A stretch of DNA of 64,000 nucleotides from Litoditis marina (Eukaryota; Nematoda; Chromadorea; Rhabditida; Rhabditidae), in the NCBI GenBank assembly GCA_964036275.1, contig OZ038435.1:17538632-17602631 (forward strand). The letters run 5' to 3'. A model generated the notes under the pieces. The model saw only the letters and a list, made by a program, of their open reading frames with translations, did no database searches and was not told where the DNA came from. Positions 33,453 through 44,800 of this stretch are shown piece after piece (position 1 is the first letter of the stretch; each line of letters begins with the position of its first letter). Made by a program: the position numbers and the translations under genes.

Positions 33453-33631
33453 TCCATCGCCTCCCTCGCAACCTACTCGCGTGACATAATTCCTTCGACT
33501 GGCAGATTTTAGGCCAGAAAATCTCAAATTGCGCGCACCTGAAAGGCGCAAAGGTGTGTGCGCACTGACATTGCGTCAGCGCGCATTCCATGACGCAATT
33601 GCTAGAAACACAGTGGTCGCTTCGCGCGACA
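33452..33631 (-). repeat. LTR 4, partial (180 bp)
   Basis: Corresponds to the last 180 bp (plus-strand order) of LTR 2, 24055-24234, and ends CGCGACA at the ATAAC duplication. The deletion joins lipin AAAACT to LTR TTCCATCG with at most one shared base. It has G at 33545 where LTR 1 also has G and the inner LTRs have A. Confidence 0.88.
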
Positions 33632-33636
33632 ATAAC
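33632..33636. other. Target-site duplication ATAAC, right
   Basis: Matches 18463-18467 and directly abuts the outer end of LTR 4. Confidence 0.88.
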
Positions 33637-34232
33637 TGTTAATTACAAACATACAAAAGTCGTAAAATATTTTTTCAAACCTGTAAACTAGAATCGGTAA
33701 ATAACTGAAAAATACTAATATAATATACTCAAGTATAACTGCTCATTACAAACATACAAAAGTCGTAAAATATTTTCTCAAACCTGTAAACTAGAATCTA
33801 CAAGTCACAGCTGCGAAACAGAGAACACCTGTTGAATAATATTCTAAACTTTATAGCACCTAGAATTGAAGTAATGATCAAAAACACCAACCATTGTGCA
33901 CAAAACCAGGAACGCTATAATTGACTATGTTGAGTTAATATCTGTGATTTGTAGATTCTAGTTTACAGGTTTGAGAAAATATTTTACGACTTTTGTATGT
34001 TTGTAATGAGCAGTTATACTTGAGTATATTATATTAGTATTTTTCAGTTATTTACCGATTCTAGTTTACAGGTTTGAAAAAATATTTTACGACTTTTGTA
34101 TGTTTGTAATTAACAGTTATACATGAGTATGTTTCGGTTTTTGTAGCAGTAGCTGCTCCATTTGAGAGTAGTTGTCTAAAGGGCGCACAGCAGAAGACAA
34201 ATCTCACAGTCGTTGGGCCCCCACTTTTTCAT
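33637..34232. mobile_element. Right part of the fold-back element split by the LTR array
   Basis: Two long arms are inverted: about 33637-33805 and 33950-34115, both built on ACAAACATACAAAAGTCGTA and CCTGTAAACTAGAATC. The outer part (CAGTAGCTGCTCCATTTGAG to GTTGGGCCCCCACTTTTTC) is the inverted match of 18348-18462. Rejoined across the insertion it would be about 716 bp. Confidence 0.88.
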
Positions 34233-34811
34233 GAATTTTTCTCTTTTTGTATACATGCCGTAGGTATGTGGTTTGATCTGTACGGTGCAGATAAAATTGT
34301 TTTCTTAATGAACCACTTGCCACGTATTACTATTATTTGAGAAAATATGACGTCAACATTGCAGTTCTAAAAACTTACTTTCTGCCCTCTGTCCTTCAGA
34401 ATCCCAGAATACGTCATGTTTGAATGAAGTTTCATCGTGAATTGACCATTTCTAAGAAACTTTCAGCATTCGAAAACATATTTCACGTCAATTTTTTGAA
34501 AGTTGACGTAATCTGGCCTTCTGATTTTCAAAATAAGTCATATTTAGATGAAGTTCTGTCGTTAATATACCATTTTTGAGATATTTTCAGCATTTGAAAA
34601 TATATGTGACGTCAACTTTGCACTTTTCAAAATCAACGTCATCTGGTCTCCAGAATCCCAGAATAAATCACTCTCAGATTGAGTTTCACCCTTAATTGAC
34701 CCTTTTTAAGATATTACCATCGTTTAAAAATATATGTGACGTCGACTTTGCACTTTTCAAAATCGACGTCATCTGGTCTCCAGAATCCTGAAGGACGTCA
34801 GAAATAGAATA
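34233..34811. repeat. Dispersed repeat with TGACGTCA modules, left portion
   Basis: Imperfect ~125-bp modules each contain GTGACGTCAACTTTGCAC or ATGACGTCAACATTGCAG and a GACGTCATCTGG or similar site, followed by CCAGAATCC. A related stretch lies at 59259-59790. Its continuation is displaced to 39439 by the LTR element. Confidence 0.8.
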
Positions 34812-34816
34812 CTTCA
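34812..34816. other. Target-site duplication CTTCA, left
   Basis: CTTCA abuts the left LTR start TGTTCGG; the same five bases follow the right LTR at 39434-39438. Confidence 0.85.
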
Positions 34817-35368
34817 TGTTCGGAACTGGGTGTAGTTCCTATTCCCCCTTTATGCTCATTGCCACACGATTTCTCTAATGCTCATGATTCTCTATATCTT
34901 GACTAACGTTCACCAACATATCGACCCGATAGAAGGATCTCCCAGATAATACATGTATAGTGAGTATGATCGAGTCCATACAACATAACAATGTGGATAA
35001 GTCAGCCTTTTATATCGCAATACATAGTTATACAAATAAGATAGAATTAGAGAAAGGAAGGTGCGAGACTGAATACATAGGAGAGAGAGATAACTAGTAG
35101 TGCCACATGGTTTGGGTAAGTAACGGATTACGTCTTATACTCGTCTAGTTACGATTTGTGCTCTATCACGACTCAACCTTCCCAGACAGTCGCATTGAAG
35201 CGAAGTGATGCTTACTGCCACGCGTCGGCTATCTTGCGTGGTACGTGCGCGTGAGTGATATGCTAATGCGCACTCTATGTTAAGCAGCGTACCACGTATT
35301 GAATATCGCAGTCTGCGATAGCTCCCCGAGAGAGAGAAAGATGAAGAGAAGTTTCGCACTCTGCGAAA
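34817..35368 (-). repeat. LTR of the LARD-like element, left copy
   Basis: TGTTCGGAACTGGGTG to CACTCTGCGAAA on the plus strand. Contains TATCGCAGTCTGCGATA, a perfect inverted repeat. No relation to the LTRs at 18-33 kb was seen. Confidence 0.9.
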
Positions 35369-38300
35369 GCTCCCCAGCTTAGAAAAACAGAAAAAGAAGT
35401 CCGGTGACGTGATAACGAGTTGAAGCAAGCCAAACAGCAACGTGCTGTTAGACCTCCATGATTATCGTGGGAACTAAGAAACGATTGCCGGACAACTTCA
35501 AACTGCACAAAGCTTTTGCTTCATCCAATGGCAGATACCATTTGTTACGACTTTAACGGCTGTCTACGTTGGGATTGACACACTCCTAGCACAGAAATAA
35601 GCAAAACATACAAAATAGATAGATGTTAGAGAGGTAGACGAGGAAACAAAAATTGATCGATGGAGTCTTCTTGTAGACAGTTGTTGATTGTCCGATTCTT
35701 CATTGTTTTGTCCTTGTCACTTCTAGTATTGAGTTCATTGGCAGTAGATTCTACCAGCTGTACTCATTTTTCTTCCATCCTGGCTTCAGAACGTGTCGAG
35801 TTTTGGTTCCGAATGGATTCGAAGTGATTATAATACGGTTTCGGTTTTTCTGACTGACCAATGTTAATTCATAGGCGACCGATTATTGACTGAGAACGAT
35901 ATGATTTCATGACGTAGTATTTTAGATGTTTTCAGACAGTTCTGATCACCTCGGCTCACAATGTAAACCCGTTTCATTAAGCGTTTGACATCATGGTCTA
36001 ACTCACGTCTAATTGATGACTGACTGGATATGGCTTGAAGAAGTAGTTAGAAAGTAACACGCCCTGTAATTCTTGGTGGGGTCATGAAAACGACTTTACT
36101 TATGAATCGTTGCGTATAGTTTAAAATACGCCGGAAATCACGTATATTTTGTCGGATATACTGTAAAATAGTAGTCGAAAACTAACTGGTAACGTATTTC
36201 TTGATGGGGTCATGAAAACGACTATAGATGTTTTTTCTCGGATGAGAACACGGCGATTATATGCTGATGTCACACGGATCTAGTAAATGTGTTCAATACG
36301 TCTTGTTCAGTTCTTTCTGCTACGTCCAAGTTTCCGGCTGGTTGGAAAATAATGGAGTGGTTTAACGAAATAATCTCCTGACTACTTTAAGGCTGGTCAA
36401 TGAAATATCTGATTTCTACGATGTTATTCGAACTCGTATGACTAAACAGCGCTCGTTCATTGATTATTCATGCCTTATTCGATAACGATATCATGCTCAT
36501 CATGACAATGTAGAACTTATGTTTTCAGGCAACAAGTGCTCACTTTCTGGCTTTCCGGGCATGCACTGCAAATCGTTTATCATACGTCTAAAATGGCGTT
36601 CATTATTACGTTTATTCACAATCATGGTTATGGCGTGTAGTAGGCGTTAGTGGTAACACGTTACGTTTTTCTCGATGAGATCATGAGAACGACTACAAAT
36701 GTTTTTCTAATAAACACGAGAACTTAGTGCTCATATCATATGACGGATATGTTGAAAATATTCAACACGTCTTGTATAGTGCCAGCTTTGGTAACGTCTG
36801 AGTTTGGCGGCTGGTTCAAAATGATGAATTCGATGAACGAGATAATCTTCTGTGGTTGATCGAGATAACATTCTGACCACTCTAATGGATGGATGAGCTG
36901 ACGATAACAAACGTTTCTTGGATTTGATTTGATAAACGGGCAACGTTTCAAGTACATAAGATTAGTTCTCTACGCTAACCTTTGCAGAACTTTGCACGAT
37001 TTACGGTTTCCACGACTTTTTATTACGGCATTTTGATGGAATGTGTAGTCGTTATAACGGTTAGTCACTTCACGTACGATGTATGTGAATGACGCATGAC
37101 TACTTCTCAGAATGATGTCTTAATAGATCTGATCAATATACCATATATTAACATGCTTAACTACGTCTGCCAGAGAACGGAAGTTCACGGTTTACAAAAT
37201 CATGTTGCGACCACGACTTGAACTTAGTTTGTTACAACGAAATTGGAGAAAATTTTCCCACTTTCCAGTTGGATGCACCAAAACATTTTCTACGTCTTGT
37301 TTAACAACTGTGTACACTTCATAGTAAGACTATGTAGCGGCTATCGTTATTATGATCAATCTAAAACGCATTAGAAACGAATATTGATTATTCGAATTGT
37401 TATGAGATACCTGCTCTTTCAAACAAGGCTGAGAACGTATTGGAACAGAACGAAAATCAAACAAACAAACTGTTGTTATCTACTTACGTTTTCGAAAAAT
37501 GTCATTTTCCTAATAATCACGGCTTTATGTAACCAACGAAAGTGAAAATTAACGGCTTGACTATTTTTCAACGTGAAATGTCTACTTGACCAAATGGCTA
37601 TCTACTTGTTTACGACTAAACTCAAAACGCAATGTGCAATACTTGCGTGTGTACATTGGTTTATGCTCAAAAACGAATAATTCTGAACCTAACATTATGG
37701 GTGAGATAATATTTGCAAGATATACCTTCTGGCTGTCGAATTCGCCTGTAGTTTGGTCAGAGTGGCATTTAGTCGTTTTTCCAGCACATGATCTCATTCA
37801 TCATTCCATTTTCTCCGATTTGTTCGATCATCGGTAGAGAATATTGCTGGACGGCGGCAGCGGAATATATGTTAATTCTCACGTATGTACGAATAGTCAA
37901 AATTGAATTTTTTGCTGCTTGGCTATATACGCATTCTTGAATGGCTGATATTCATATTCTTAGCTGCATGCTACATGTACACGAACACACTTGTGAAGTT
38001 CTCCATAACGACTAATATACGGTAAAGATAGCACGGTTGAGTAGACATGTTCTAGAATCGAGTATGCATCATCTAATGAATCTGAGAATGGTTTGAAACG
38101 AAATAAGTAGTACGGATAATCAGTGAATAACGAGTATTAGTGTTCTCCTAATTTTTACATGGCAATGACTATGAAATACGATTTGACTTCTAACCGATTG
38201 AAATCGCACTATCGAAGCTTGATCGGGATCAATATACATTGATTATCAAAATCTTCAACTTTACGGATGTGAACGATGTTCAGTGAATTGTTTATATCGA

Positions 38301-38867
38301 AATATAACGTTGGAAATGTATTGCATGTTGTAAAATATACGTAACGAGTTGAGCTACAATAGCACGGAAACCAATGAGGTTTGGCTGTCTCCCTTTGTAG
38401 GAAAACTTTCCGCCGTAAACAATTTGGGTTTCCTCCGAAGTAGCAGTTTACTGTACTACTCAATTAATGCACAAGTTCTCCTCATTGTGCTGCAGACCAC
38501 GATACTTCTCTTTCCCAAGTTCGTGCGAGTTCCGCCTGCTGGGACTCTACGTTTTGCAAAAGATCAGACGAGGGGCCTATTCTCGTTCATCACAAACATA
38601 GTACGAAATGATGCACCCTCACTACGTACATGAATAGACGATTTCCAATGCAAACGCGTAGGATGATGTATGCCTACGACCGGGACCCGTACCCGGCTTT
38701 TTTTTCAAAATCACATATTCTCTCGGCCCACCTGACCGCGTTGTAGCTGCTCATTTACATTCAATTACGACTGTGCTTTTGATTACTCAACGGATCAGTA
38801 ACGAATAGAGAAAACATGAGTTAAGGATGAAGTAGAGATGATGACTTGCGGATCCGGATTCTTTATT

Positions 38868-38880
38868 AGCCGATGCACCA
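38868..38880 (-). promoter_or_regulatory. tRNA-Gly primer-binding site of the LARD-like element
   Basis: Minus strand TGGTGCATCGGCT; 12 bases match the tRNA-Gly(GCC) 3' end with CCA. It is separated from the LTR by a single base. Confidence 0.8.
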
Positions 38881-38881
38881 C

Positions 38882-39433
38882 TGTTCGGAACTGGGTGTAG
38901 TTCCTATTCCCCCTTTATGCTCATTGCCACACGATTTCTCTAATGCTCATGATTCTCTATATCTTGACTAACGTTCACCAACATATCGACCCGATAGAAG
39001 GATCTCCCAGATAATACATGTATAGTGAGTATGATCGAGTCCATACAACATAACAATGTGGATAAGTCAGCCTTTTATATCGCAATACATAGTTATACAA
39101 ATAAGATAGAATTAGAGAAAGGAAGGTGCGAGACTGAATACATAAGAGAGAGAGATAACTAGTAGTGCCACATGGTTTGGGTAAGTAACGGATTACGTCT
39201 TATACTCGTCTAGTTACGATTTGTGCTCTATCACGACTCAACCTTCCCAGACAGTCGCATTGAAGCGAAGTGATGCTTACTGCCACGCGTCGGCTATCTT
39301 GCGTGGTACGTGCGCGTGAGTGATATGCTAATGCGCACTCTATGTTAAGCAGCGTACCACGTATTGAATATCGCAGTCTGCGATAGCTCCCCGAGAGAGA
39401 GAAAGATGAAGAGAAGTTTCGCACTCTGCGAAA
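38882..39433 (-). repeat. LTR of the LARD-like element, right copy
   Basis: Same length and sequence as 34817-35368 apart from one noticed substitution. Followed by CTTCA and then the continuation of the interrupted host repeat (TGTTCAAACAAAAGTCACG). Confidence 0.9.
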
Positions 39434-39438
39434 CTTCA
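39434..39438. other. Target-site duplication CTTCA, right
   Basis: Five-base match to 34812-34816. Confidence 0.85.
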
Positions 39439-40318
39439 TGTTCAAACAAAAGTCACGATGGCATCATATTTCAATTTTCAAGCAAATCGGTAATTGTTTC
39501 TCTAAGTTACAGTACAGTTTGAGTTGTCGACCGGACAGAGAGAGTGAGAGAGCGTGCTGAATGGAGAGACGCAGACACTTTCCGAAAAATGTCCATAACT
39601 TTGATTGAAACAATTTTTTCTTGAATTTTTTTCTGCTCCGCCAGTGTTTAAGTAGTTCACAATTCGCAACAAAAACGGTTATGTAGAAACCCTTGAACTG
39701 GGAATCTTCCCTTGTTTCGACTATGATGTAATCCGAGCTCCAGAATCATCGATGACGTCATCAGTAGAAGACTTACATCTAAATCGATGTCAGTTCATGT
39801 CGTGGTATCATACTTCAAATTTTACTTGAATTGGTTAGGACTGAGCTGAGTTATAACGCAATTTCATTTACCCCGATAGAGAGGGCGAGAGAGTGCACGA
39901 AATGAAGAGACGCAGAGACATTTTCAAAGACCCATAACTTGATGAAAAATAATTTTTTTCGAAAAAAAAGTGCGCCCCCAAGGGTTGAGTGAGACATCTA
40001 TCGTTTCCCCAATTTTCAGTCGAATCGGTTCACACATAAAAATTTCCCAGAAGTGCGTTCACACACACACACACACACGGCGGAAGTTGGCGGTCTGCAT
40101 GAAGCGCATAACGTCATAACTCGGCTTAAACTTAATCAATTTTGTTCAAATTTTGAACATAGCTTGTAAATATGCCATGAAATATCAACAAATCATAAAA
40201 AGTTTTGATTTGCACGCTTGGGCATTTTTGAGGGTGAACTAAAAAAATGAAAGCGCGCATTAGCCGAACCAAAGACAAATCTCGCACAGCGCTTCGCACT
40301 GCGCGCGATTTGGGCTAC
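39439..40318. repeat. Dispersed repeat, right portion, related to 59790-60390
   Basis: Includes CGATGACGTCATCAGTAGAAG, AGAGAGGGCGAGAGAGTGCAC, a (CA)n run at 40063-40078, CGGAAGTTGGCGGTCTGCATG and the terminal hairpin CGCACAGCGCTTCGCACTGCGCGCG. All these landmarks recur in the same order at 59810-60390. Confidence 0.85.
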
Positions 40319-41036
40319 TAAATGGCTTATGAATATTAACGCGTCTAAATCTCAGCATTTGTCAGTCAATAGTAGTTTACATCCTAGTCAATACACATTG
40401 AATAAAGTAGTTATTCCAAACAACAATTCGGTTAGCAACGATCTCTCTTTCAGATCTCATATTTCTGAAATTTTAAAGAAGGCAAACAGGGTTGCAAATT
40501 GTATTTTGAGAGCTTTTTAGCTGCGTAAAATTTCCAGCTACAGAAAAGCTTTCATAACGTATGTTCGTCCAATTCTTGAATATGCGTCTCCTGTGTGGTC
40601 CCCCAACACTGTGATGGATACAACCAGTGTTGAAAACGTGCAACAACGTTTCACTCGTATTGCGTTCGGAAAATGTGTCAGCAATCCTCTCACTTTATCT
40701 TATGCGGGTCGTTTGGTAAGTTTTCAACTTAAATCACTTGCGTATAGAAGTTTGGTATTTGATCTCTCCCTTTGTTATCGAATCATCGATGGTTTTGAAA
40801 AAAATCCTTCACTACAGCTATTTACGATAAGCAGGTCAAAAAGCCTCATTCATTTCAAATCTCGCGAAATTTTGCTAGTAAAAGGCAAGTTTTTGGTTCG
40901 ATTGCGAACAGAATGCCAGCTATTTGGAATTTACTTCCAAGTCATGTAGTGGAAGCAGGAACTCTATCTACTTTCCACGCTCGTCTGGAAAAAGTGGACT
41001 TGTCTACTATTGTACCGTCTCTTAAACTGGACTGAT
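40319..41036 (+). pseudogene. Non-LTR retrotransposon reverse transcriptase C-terminal fragment
   Basis: The frame reads WLMNINASKS, then SFRSHISEILKKANRV, YVRPILEYASPVW and VENVQQRFTRIAF, the usual end of LINE-type (CR1/jockey-like) reverse transcriptases. There is an in-frame TAG at 40518-40520. The frame is lost around 40890-40905 and resumes as RMPAIWNLLPSHVV with a stop at 41034-41036. It is truncated at its 5' end, next to the hairpin end of the dispersed repeat, as typical for LINE insertions. The clade is a guess. Confidence 0.85.
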
Positions 41037-41818
41037 CCCAATGGATCTTCCCAGATATGAAACGGTTATACTACTTTTCAGGATATTTCCGGGGATTCTG
41101 GCAGCACCGCATCGAAATCTTTAGTTAACGAATTCAATATTTTTTGGACTTATGATGTAAGTAAAATCTTTGCGCTTTTTTGTCTTCATACTCATAATGA
41201 GACATTTTTCACGCCAAACTCACCCCAAATCAATCAACTGCAAAACGCACTGTCAAAACTAATTGGATATCCGAACGAGTTTGCGTGTCATCCCCCCCCC
41301 CCTTTCCACCAAATCTTGAGTTAAACTCCTCTGGTTCCCTGTATGTTCCGATTATGAGCGTATGTCTATTTCCAGGCCTGGTGAAGAGATGAGCGCCGAG
41401 CCAGTGTTAATATTATATGATGGCACCTAGTCCATAATATAATATATTGTTTTGTTTATGTTTAATGTGAAGATATAGTTTCGATTCTGTTCTGTTTCTC
41501 CATTTTGTGTTTTCTTCTTGTTGTGACTTCATATTTTGCTGTTTCCTTTTTTTGTTACCTCTCACTTTTCCACTGGAATAAAGTATTCATATTGTCTAAA
41601 CTGTAAGATACTTGAGTAGAACCATCCAGACGTTTGGGAAAAACGAAGAAACGTGATAAAAACATGCGAATTTCATGACCTAAAGGAAAGTGTGCGTGTA
41701 AACCACGTGGTCTGGATGAAAGTCATGTCTTGAAGATAAAAACACAAAGGTTCCATGAACTCTTCTGAAAATTGTTTCTGCCGAGTCCAGGGGGAATGAA
41801 AGGGATTCAAATGAAGGA
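41037..41818. other. Probable LINE 3' region and intergenic DNA
   Basis: No exons were recognised. A poly-C run lies at 41290-41302 and a plus-strand AATAAA at 41578-41583 that may end the LINE-derived segment. Confidence 0.4.
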
Positions 41819-41824
41819 TTTATT
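41819..41824 (-). promoter_or_regulatory. Poly(A) signal of the lectin gene
   Basis: TTTATT on the plus strand, that is AATAAA on the minus strand, 15 nt beyond the stop at 41840-41842. Confidence 0.7.
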
Positions 41825-41839
41825 CTGAGTCACAGTGAA

Positions 41840-44800
41840 TTACACCCTCGTCTCTTCTGGCTGCCAGATGAAGCAGCTCGGGTCATCAAACGAGGCTTTG
41901 TAGTCGTTCGATGTTGTAATTTCCTGGCGCTCCGCAAGAGATTTTGGATAGAACCGGTCATTTCCTGTAGAGTAGGAAAATCAACATTAAGTTGCTTTCT
42001 GAATATGGAATAACCACGTTTGTATCTTTTGTCTACATTTATGAAACCTACAGACAGATTGAACATTTCAACTGAAACTTGTGTTGATTGCTACACTTCG
42101 TATCACTCCCACTGAGATCCATTGGCATTGTGCCAAGATTTCTGAATGCCTATTTTTTGAAGAAAACATGAGTAATCTGAAGATTTTTTGTTTATGTGTT
42201 CTTGTGAAACTGAACATCCGCTAACAAACATGTGTAGTTTTTTTATAGACGAATTAGTGGTGAGAAATCAGCTGAAATATTCATTGGCACGTTGCCAACA
42301 AGTCTTAGTACGAATGTACCGGGACCAAAGATACCACGATAACCCTCCCCTATCAGATGGCATGAATGGGAAGTAACACCTCAATGTTTCACAACAGTTT
42401 CTTGGTCAAATTTCCGAATTTCCCAACCCAAAATTACAACTCTGTTTTTTTTTCAGTCAGAAGGGATGCATTTCCAATGGAACACAACATTTTAACAACA
42501 AATGTTCAGTTGTCGCTCAGAGAAAGGCGAGGGAGTACTGTATATCTCGCTTTGTGCTGTGTAAAAACCAATAAAATCCGTCGACAGCGATGTGTTTAGC
42601 TTAGTTGCATCCGCACACTTTTGGGCCCGGCTCGAGTCTCACATGAGGCGGTTATGTTATGAGTTTGGCATGCACTATATAGTCGTCGCCAACGGAAAGG
42701 CGAGATGATACTATATATCTCACTTTCCGCTGTGTACGCACGCATCTCTTCGATTCTAATGCTGGCAGGATATGTTGTCTAATAGCGCAGCGGTTAGAGC
42801 CCTGCTACGAATCTTCTGCTCGTAGGTTCGATACCGGCGAGTGACAGTAGTGTATAATGTTGGCCCTGCTTATAATACACAGAACAGAAAATAAAAACCC
42901 GGAAGAGGTCATGGTCAAGATTTTTCTATGCACGTTACCTGATTTGGCGTAAATTCCCACCAACTGGAAGTTCGCACCACAATAGTCCAGTCTGCAATAA
43001 AATTAGTCTAGAAACGATAATAAAATGTTATGTCAGCAACATTTGACGATGTCACATAGAGTGGATAGGCGTCGCCTTTGTTGATCGGTTCTACGACCGT
43101 GATACAGAACACGAGAAGGGTATACTATGTTTCACCAATCGATGTCTTTTTACGGTAACCCGTCAATTATTCCGGCCGTTTTTCTCATTTCTCATTGACT
43201 CGTTAATTGAAGAGCATTGCTGTAGAGGGTTATAAGTGGGTGGAACGAACTAAACCCGGGCATACGCCTCTCTAACGACGAACCTCTACGTTTGTCATAC
43301 ATTTGCTTCATTCTACAAATAACTCTCACGTCGTTCCGCTCGAAACCCACTACAAAATTCATCATTTCCCCCAATTTTCTTTCGTTTGGAAACATCATTT
43401 GCTTCTATAGGAGTAGATGAATAGTTGTACTTGTTGTTAAGTTTTCTTACCTGGGAGCACAGTAGAAGGTCGCTAATTTCGTATAACCACTCACAGATTG
43501 ATCTATGCTGTGAATGTACTGGAAGTTCGAGGAATAGGCATCTTTAAATATAAAAGAGTTATTCTGCAATTAAGGTAAGTGCATTTTTGCCACCTCCTGA
43601 AATCTTCCTATTGTCTTGCTCAAATTTTTTTGTTGAATTCAAGCTCACAACAAGGCTTTGTACGTTCATCGTGAAATGTTGAAAATCGGTTTCTCATTGA
43701 TTGAACTTGGAGAGAAAATCGAGAAAAAAACTGAGAAAAACAAACTCAATTGTTGTAATCACATTCAAAGTTGATGTTACCAGAAGTGATTACAAAACGT
43801 TAACAATGAGTACAAGTATAAGATGTTATCTGATGAACAAACACTCACACTGCTGGAGCGACACTTTTTTCAGTTCAGGGCAGTATCCTTTTATTTTGTT
43901 GTAGGTCGTTTCGTTCATGTAGTAGCCGAGATCGCCTGAAAACGAAATAGTTTTGGTAACAAAGGATACAAACCGTATTGTGAATTACCGTGCACGACAT
44001 TTCGAGGCATCTGACAAGCTAGCTGCGGTGATGATTGCTTCAGATGAAAATCGCAAGTCAGTGTTAGATATACAGGTTAAGTCCGTTTGCACGGCTTGAC
44101 GTGTATTACTCAGCGCAATACAGCCATAGTTCTGTATGTTGGACGCGTGACGGCCGCGTCGCGGTCAAATCGGAGCAACCGTCGTTGAGTATGGGCAGCC
44201 ACCGCGGCTCTGAACATGCCGTGAGTGCTCTAAAATTGAATAAGTATGGTGAACTTAAAATGAAATAGGGACAACTTCACCTTGTTGCTCGAATCCATTA
44301 TCATATGAAGTGAGAGGGTCCAAGGTATACCTGTGCACTTTTTGTTTGGTGTCATATGACCTGTAACATACCAAATTGTTTGTTCTTCTGCATTCAAAGA
44401 ATGTGGCGAACGCTCATCAGAAAAATAGATAGAAATAGAGAAAAAATTTCACATAATCGTTCACAGTTTGTGGCATGAATGAACCTCCTACCTGTATATT
44501 CGGTTTCTTCCTCGTCCCACTACCACCTCACTTCGGTAGAAGGCCATCTGAATTGGAAAAAATTGATGGTATTTAACCACGGCCTCATTTCTGTCGCCGT
44601 CAAATTTCCACTAGTACGAAAAACACACTATCGCCACCAGTTCCATAAGGTACCGCATACTTCGTTAGAGGAGACTGGAGAGCAACTAGGTTTCTCGTGA
44701 AGCTACTGTATAGTTCGTTTCACCGATCGATGTCCTTCTACAGTAATCCGTCAGATACCCAGAAGGTCGCGCGGCATTGCCATGTGAATATCACGTGGAC

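Larger units (their letters stand above)
18468..33631 (-). mobile_element. LTR retrotransposon tandem array carrying pir-1 and antisense lipin
   Basis: Three ~615-bp LTRs (18468-19082, 23620-24234, 28773-29387) and a 180-bp partial fourth (33452-33631) alternate with internal regions; the period is 5152-5153 bp. On the minus strand each complete internal region begins at a tRNA-Gly primer site just after an LTR and ends in an AGGGGGAG purine tract just before the next LTR. The whole is flanked by ATAAC. No gag, protease, reverse transcriptase or integrase was found. The internal region instead holds a lipin mRNA copy in antisense and a PIR-1 phosphatase ORF in sense. It would therefore need proteins from a related autonomous element. 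The units are nearly identical, so amplification is recent. The array probably arose by unequal exchange or recombination through LTRs; the rightmost unit has lost its primer site and most of its LTR. Confidence 0.9.
34817..39433 (-). mobile_element. Gene-less LTR retroelement (LARD-like), 4617 bp
   Basis: Two 552-bp terminal repeats (34817-35368, 38882-39433) are nearly identical, with G/A at about 35083/39145 the only difference I noticed. TSD is CTTCA. Orientation is minus: the reverse of 38868-38880 is TGGTGCATCGGCT, a tRNA-Gly primer site one base from the LTR, and GGGGAG precedes the other LTR. The 3.5-kb interior has no ORF over about 100 codons and contains degenerate repeats such as GGGGTCATGAAAACGACT (near 36080 and 36205; variant near 36675). 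Near-identical LTRs with no coding capacity indicate a recently mobile non-autonomous element. Confidence 0.88.

Noticed and set aside
18468..33631. Ordinary segmental triplication of a host pir-1/lipin gene pair
   Set aside because: Boundaries coincide with LTR ends, a primer site, a purine tract and a target duplication; the lipin copy has SL1 and no introns and is cut at the primer site.
41830..42066. 78-codon minus-strand ORF as an independent gene
   Set aside because: It lies in a different frame from the spliced lectin exon 41840-41964, whose phase fits all other exons.
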